Source of the DNA: Lepidonotus clava
Lineage: Eukaryota; Annelida; Polychaeta; Phyllodocida; Polynoidae
Assembly (NCBI GenBank): GCA_936440205.1
Contig: OW387133.1
Coordinates: 1,640,001-1,704,000, forward strand
Direction of reading: 5' to 3'
Length of the DNA stretch: 64,000 nucleotides
Shown: positions 60,701 through 64,000 of the stretch, piece after piece
How the letters are laid out: each line of letters starts with the position of its first letter
Numbering within the stretch: position 1 is the stretch's first letter
Program-made: the position numbers and the translations under genes
The notes under the pieces: model-generated
What the model was told of the DNA's origin: nothing
Databases searched by the model: none
Seen by the model: the letters and a program-made list of their open reading frames with translations, nothing else

Positions 60701-61630
60701 AAATCACGATAATCTGAACATATTTAGTTATGAAATTATCCGTTCTTTTTCACACGGATCAAATGATATAAAACCAATTCCTGTACAGGTAATAGGAAGA
60801 ACCATTTCCCGAAGTTGAGAAGAATTTTGTATTTAGATTTTAGATGAAGTTGAGCAGTACTAGAGGTGGAGATGATTTTTGGGCTGGGGTTGTCCAATTA
60901 CCTCCCTCAATTCTTTAGAAAAAGAATACAGTATACACAGTATTCATCCGTCATTTGACCCCAATAATACTAAGAAAAGGGCGACTCGAAGCCCGCTGTT
61001 GGGGGAGTACCAAGGGGCCTTACATATATAACCGTTTTTAATCTAGTAGTCTGACATTTGGAAGCCAGTGATTGCTTGTTTCTTATCAGAGGCAGAATTG
61101 GATTGCAGCAATATGTTAGTACCTTGGCCTTTGGTTCTTCTTTCCGTCAGAATATATCCAATATATCACCTCACCAGTTGCCAGGGTTAGCGTTGTACAT
61201 ATCCCGTCGCTCATTTTCCGAGTTGTATTGGCCCTATATACTAGCACTGGCTGGCATCGGGAACTAGGAAAGGACGTATGATGCATGTACATGGAGATCC
61301 TTCCTTCTCCAAAATGACATGTAATACATTTTTGCTTAAAAAAGATAAGGTATAACTAATACTAGAACATGATTACAAATTACCAATAGGCCTACTTGGA
61401 AGTCCCCCCCCCCCCCCCCCCCCACACACACACATACACTCACAATTCACCTGTTGGACCACCTTTTGGCCTACTTGCCGTCCATCTCAATACATAGAAT
61501 CGGTCATTATTTCTCTGTTTCAGCTAAAAACATGAGACTGAAACATGAAACATTACATATATATATGAAACATATAGGCCTATATTTCTATTTAATGCAT
61601 ATCCTCAACATGTCCCTTCTCTCCTTCCAG
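57704..61630. other. Intron, no supported gene
   Basis: CCAATCAGCG and TACGTCACGTGG near 57960-57990. A tRNA-like relic near 59755-59795 (GGTTCGATTCG). At 60427-60515 GCGCATGCGCAG, GTCACCATGGTTAC and CGCCTAGGGGGCGCTG (NRF1-, RFX- and CTCF-type words) lie within 90 bp. 20 C at 61404-61423, then a SINE D fragment at 61450-61510. Confidence 0.4.
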
Positions 61631-61939
61631 GCCCTACAGCGTGATATCGAGTCGCACTCCAAGATCGTGTCAAATATACCGTACAGTCTATTCTTATATT
61701 CATATCCTCACTCTGTCCTCTCTCTCCTTTCAGGTCCTACAGCGTGACATCGAGTCGCACTCCAAGATCGTGTCAAATATACCGTACAGTCTATTCTTAT
61801 ATTCATATCCTCACTCTGTGCTCTCTCTCCTTTCAGGTCCTACAGCGTGACATCGAGTCGCTCTCCAAGATCGTGTCAAATATACCGTATAGTCTATTCT
61901 TATATTTATATCCTCAACATGTCCATTCTCTCCTTCCAG
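61600..61939 (+). repeat. Three upstream copies of the exon iv start, period 103 bp
   Basis: Copies of acceptor plus the first 41 nt of exon iv start at 61631, 61734 and 61837; the real exon starts at 61940. All steps are exactly 103 bp. Each copy runs from its acceptor (TCTCCTTTCAG or TCTCCTTCCAG) through GACATCGAGTCGCACTCCAA to GTGTC, then an intron piece AATATACCGTACAGTCTATT. Since 103 is 3n+1, reading from any copy's acceptor shifts into the wrong frame of the next and stops at the TGA of CGTGACATC. Copies two and three are almost identical. Confidence 0.95.
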
Positions 61940-62185
61940 GCCCTTCAACGTGACATCGAGTCGCACTCCAAGATCGTGTCGGCCGTCCTAAAACTCTGCG
62001 AACACCTTCAGAAGGACGCGGGGGGCCCCCAGGGGGGTGCTGCCCCCTCGCTGCCCCCCCATCTCGGGGTGGAGAAGGACGCCCTCCAGCTGGTGGCCGT
62101 GAACCTGGAGAGACGCTGGCACGCCATCTGGTTACAGAGTCTGGAGTGGCAGTGCCGCCTGGAGGAGGTCATCGCGCATGGCAAC
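61940..62185 (+). CDS. AKAP6: AKAP6-like exon iv: helices B and C of the second repeat
   Basis: The 82-codon exon is phase 0 at both ends, acceptor TCTCCTTCCAG, donor GTGAGT at 62186. Helix B is ALQRDIESHSKIVSAVLKL followed by CEHLQKD; helix C is LQLVAVNLERRWHAIWLQSL with EWQCRLEEVI after it. The NLERRW-AI core is the strongest single match to AKAP6. Between the helices is a Gly/Pro-rich insert (residues about 27-43 of the exon, GGPQGGAAPSLPPHLG) roughly ten residues longer than the human loop as I recall it. It is the fourth copy of a 103-bp array and the only one that continues past IVS into GTCGGCCGTC. Upstream is the 47.6 kb intron. Confidence 0.82.
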
Positions 62186-62243
62186 GTGAGTACCCTTCAC
62201 ACATTATCGCCCACTGCTTGAAGCTTTCATTTCCAGAGACATA
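62186..62243 (+). other. Start of the intron after exon iv
   Basis: Donor GTGAGT and short intron sequence before the next element. The next coding exon is not in the window. Confidence 0.6.
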
Positions 62244-62367
62244 CAGGGTGCCCACGCAAGTCTTCAAAAGTCTTAAAAGGTCTTAAATTGACTTTCACAA
62301 ATGTAAGGCCTTAAAAAGGTCCTAATTTTGGTCTTAAATTGATTTTCGAAAATGCGTGGGAACACTG
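62244..62367. mobile_element. Short hAT-like MITE (GTCTTAAA type)
   Basis: Begins CAGGGTGCCCACGCAAGTCT and ends GCGTGGGAACACTG, inverted match of 13 in 15. The interior repeats GTCTTAAA and AAGGTC words. No clear target duplication. Confidence 0.55.
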
Positions 62368-63683
62368 TTCTAGTTCTTGGTATTCTGTTGGCGAGGATCA
62401 TGTCAATTACTGGGACACAAGAAACCATAAAAAAAAAGAAAACATTTTCTGTTACCTCCTGACATTTCCTTGTTTCCTCTATAGCTTGTAGTTCTTGTGG
62501 TCGGCTTAGATGGAAAGTATACTGACAATGTGTTTTTAATCTAGCATTGTGTACAACACATGCATAGTATGGAGGAAAATGTATAATACATTGAATAGGC
62601 CTGTCGAGCCGAAATCCAAATATTTCCAAGAAAAGAAACACAAAATGAGCTGTTTGTTGCTGACCAGATCTATAGACTAGTTTCAGGCATTTCTGAGAGT
62701 TCTTTTTTCAGAGTTTCTAAGACGCACCCCTCTGAATCTTTGCTAGTCTCTGATTGGACATATTGTTTTATTTCATCATGTTAGAAATACTGTGAATAAT
62801 ATATATTTCAACGACTGGGTTTAGGATAGGCCTAGATCTAAATGTGTGTCTTAACATGTACTGAAGTACCTACCGCATAGACCTGAAACCCTTCAACCTC
62901 GACATTTCCAGAAAAGTACTACTGTGTTAGACATAAGGGTATAGCCTGTGACATTTGTGTACCTCTTAAACATGTAGGTGAAGTGAGAACCTGGTAACCT
63001 TACGTTTACATCTCGTTGTTAACGTTACGTCTGCGTGTGTTTTGGTCACGGACCCCGTAACATACACGTAACGTAGACCGTTTAGTAAACAGACAGAGAT
63101 AAGATTGGTTCTGGTGTACTCTTCACTCTGTTGTTGGTGTATACAAAACAAGGGTTAGTGTGTTGGTATACAAAAGTAAACTGACAGTGAACATAGATAG
63201 AGAGTAGATTATGTATGAGGTCAAAATTAAGATGTACGTGTAAGAGACATAGATAGGCCTATAGTCTATCAAGTTACTAAGGCCCACTCTCCATTCAGTA
63301 AGACAATCCTCAAAGTTGTGATACATAGGTATTATCTCCATAGGGACGAACTATCACATTTATGTCATGCAATCTTCCAAGGAGTCTCTTGTAAATGTAA
63401 GCAAGAACATTTGGCAATATACCTGGGCATAAAAGACCTTTCAAGGAAAGGGGGCGCATCAGTGTTCAGAGTTCAGAGGTCTTGTACAGGTAGTCTCTAT
63501 CAATGAATAACTGTTCCGAAGATAGCATATACTTGTATCGTAGGAATGTAAAGTATAGGTAACGGCAAAGTAACGCACAATACCTAGTGTTAGAGCTATG
63601 TACTATTTCATTTCACAAAAAAAGGTCTTTTGTAATTAGCGGACGGCCATTAGGGTTATCTAAGAAGGTAATTGTGGGTTTGT
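62368..63683. other. Intron, nothing recognised
   Basis: I looked for the acidic EWDEMD-like segment that follows the third repeat in vertebrate AKAP6 and did not find it. Confidence 0.45.
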
Positions 63684-63777
63684 GTTACCATGGCGTCTCG
63701 TATGTTACCATGGCGTCTCACATGTTACCATGGGGTTACCATAGGGTTACCATGACATTACCATGGCGTTACCATGG
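63684..63777. repeat. Phased GTTACCATGG array
   Basis: GTTACCATGG or one-base variants start at 63684, 63704, 63724, 63735, 63746, 63757 and 63768: two steps of 20 bp, then four of 11 bp. The word is one half of the RFX-type palindrome found whole at 14816. The rest of the window to 64000 has pyrimidine-rich low complexity and a CA run, no gene. Confidence 0.8.
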
Positions 63778-64000
63778 TGTTTTATCATGTGGGCCCATCC
63801 AAACCTTCACTCTGGTGTGTATGTTCGATAGGCCGCCCTCAAATTACGCCCCTTTACCCCACCTTCTACCCCCTAACCCCTCCCCCTCACACACACACAC
63901 ACACTGCCCTTTTCAATGAGTAGATTTCAGTGTGTAACATTAAGTCGTATTTAAAGATTTCAAGTAACCGCTGGGGATAACTAACAAAAGGGCCGAGTCG

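Larger units (their letters stand above)
14306..61939 (+). other. Giant 47.6 kb intron between exons iii and iv
   Basis: The protein reads without a gap from KLKEHQ (exon iii) into ALQRDIES (exon iv), both phase 0, so no further coding exon is needed between them. The intron contains a candidate recursive splice site at 43102/43103 and most of the repeats listed below. Confidence 0.7.
3249..62185 (+). other. AKAP6: AKAP6-like spectrin-repeat gene, internal part (four exons)
   Basis: Gene model joining exons 3249-3416, 7631-7829, 14181-14305 and 61940-62185. Each intron starts with GT and ends with AG, and the phases fit without forcing (exon 2 ends one base into the Asp codon that exon 3 completes). 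The product has two spectrin repeats: helix A of the first from exon 1, B and C from exon 2, then helix A of the next from exon 3, B across the exon 3/4 junction and C from exon 4. Compared from memory with human AKAP6, shared marks are QYKELTEWL (human EYQELWDWL), LCEHL (LCQHL) and VNLERRWHAI (VNLERRWEAI), in the same order and spacing. AKAP6 is a perinuclear scaffold that gathers PKA, phosphodiesterase and calcineurin; this segment would be the part that targets it to the nuclear envelope. The 5' end, the PKA-binding helix and the 3' end lie outside. Nesprin or CCDC141 kinship is the alternative. Confidence 0.7.

Noticed and set aside
1-64000. Retroviruses, LTR elements, Polintons, LINEs or a full DNA transposon
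   Set aside because: No reverse transcriptase, integrase, capsid or transposase motif in any frame and no long terminal direct repeats seen; only short non-autonomous elements are present.
1-64000. CRISPR arrays or bacterial operons
   Set aside because: Spliced exons, SINEs and minisatellites point to an animal genome; tandem arrays here have no unique spacers.

Overview
This window looks like metazoan nuclear DNA with one recognisable protein-coding gene, read on the + strand and entering and leaving the window incomplete. Four short exons (3249-3416, 7631-7829, 14181-14305, 61940-62185) have consensus splice sites and mutually compatible phases (0-0, 0-1, 1-0, 0-0). Joined, they encode about 246 residues forming two consecutive spectrin-type triple-helical repeats. 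From memory the best match is A-kinase anchoring protein 6 (AKAP6/mAKAP), in its second and third spectrin repeats; the third is the part that docks vertebrate AKAP6 on nesprin-1alpha at the nuclear envelope. The nesprin and CCDC141 families are the alternatives. Nothing else in the window reads as a convincing protein gene, and I see no rRNA gene, functional tRNA gene or CRISPR array.

The rest is intron: about 4.2 kb, 6.4 kb and a 47.6 kb intron between exons 3 and 4. It holds short non-autonomous repeats: SINE-like families with tRNA-like heads or a shared central core and tails ending in TAAAC/CAAACAAAC or CACTCACTC; TTAA-, TA-, TWA- and hAT-type MITEs; foldback elements; and minisatellites. 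There are also 21 poly-G/poly-C runs of 12 or more. The SINE tails and composition suggest a lophotrochozoan, most likely a mollusc; this is inference from repeat style and not proven.

The most unusual structure is in the gene itself. Exons 2, 3 and 4 are each preceded by local tandem copies of their own 3' splice site plus the start of the exon (exon 3 with period 147 bp, exon 4 with period 103 bp, exon 2 with irregular copies). Exon 2 is also followed by 135-bp copies of its 3' half with its donor site. The exon 4 array has a 3n+1 period, so use of any decoy acceptor runs into a stop. Inside the 47.6 kb intron, at 43102/43103, lies a textbook recursive-splicing (ratchet) site: branch point, pyrimidine tract, CAG directly abutting GTGAGT, and a second donor 34 nt further on. 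Together these suggest that splicing of this gene is unusually elaborate.

Candidate regulatory DNA includes ten CACGTG sites at exact 13-bp spacing (4320-4442), five CTCF-like motifs just upstream of the exon 3 array, RFX-type palindromes, a helically phased GTTACCATGG array near the right end, and three full CRE palindromes in 29 bp. All are motif readings without functional support.
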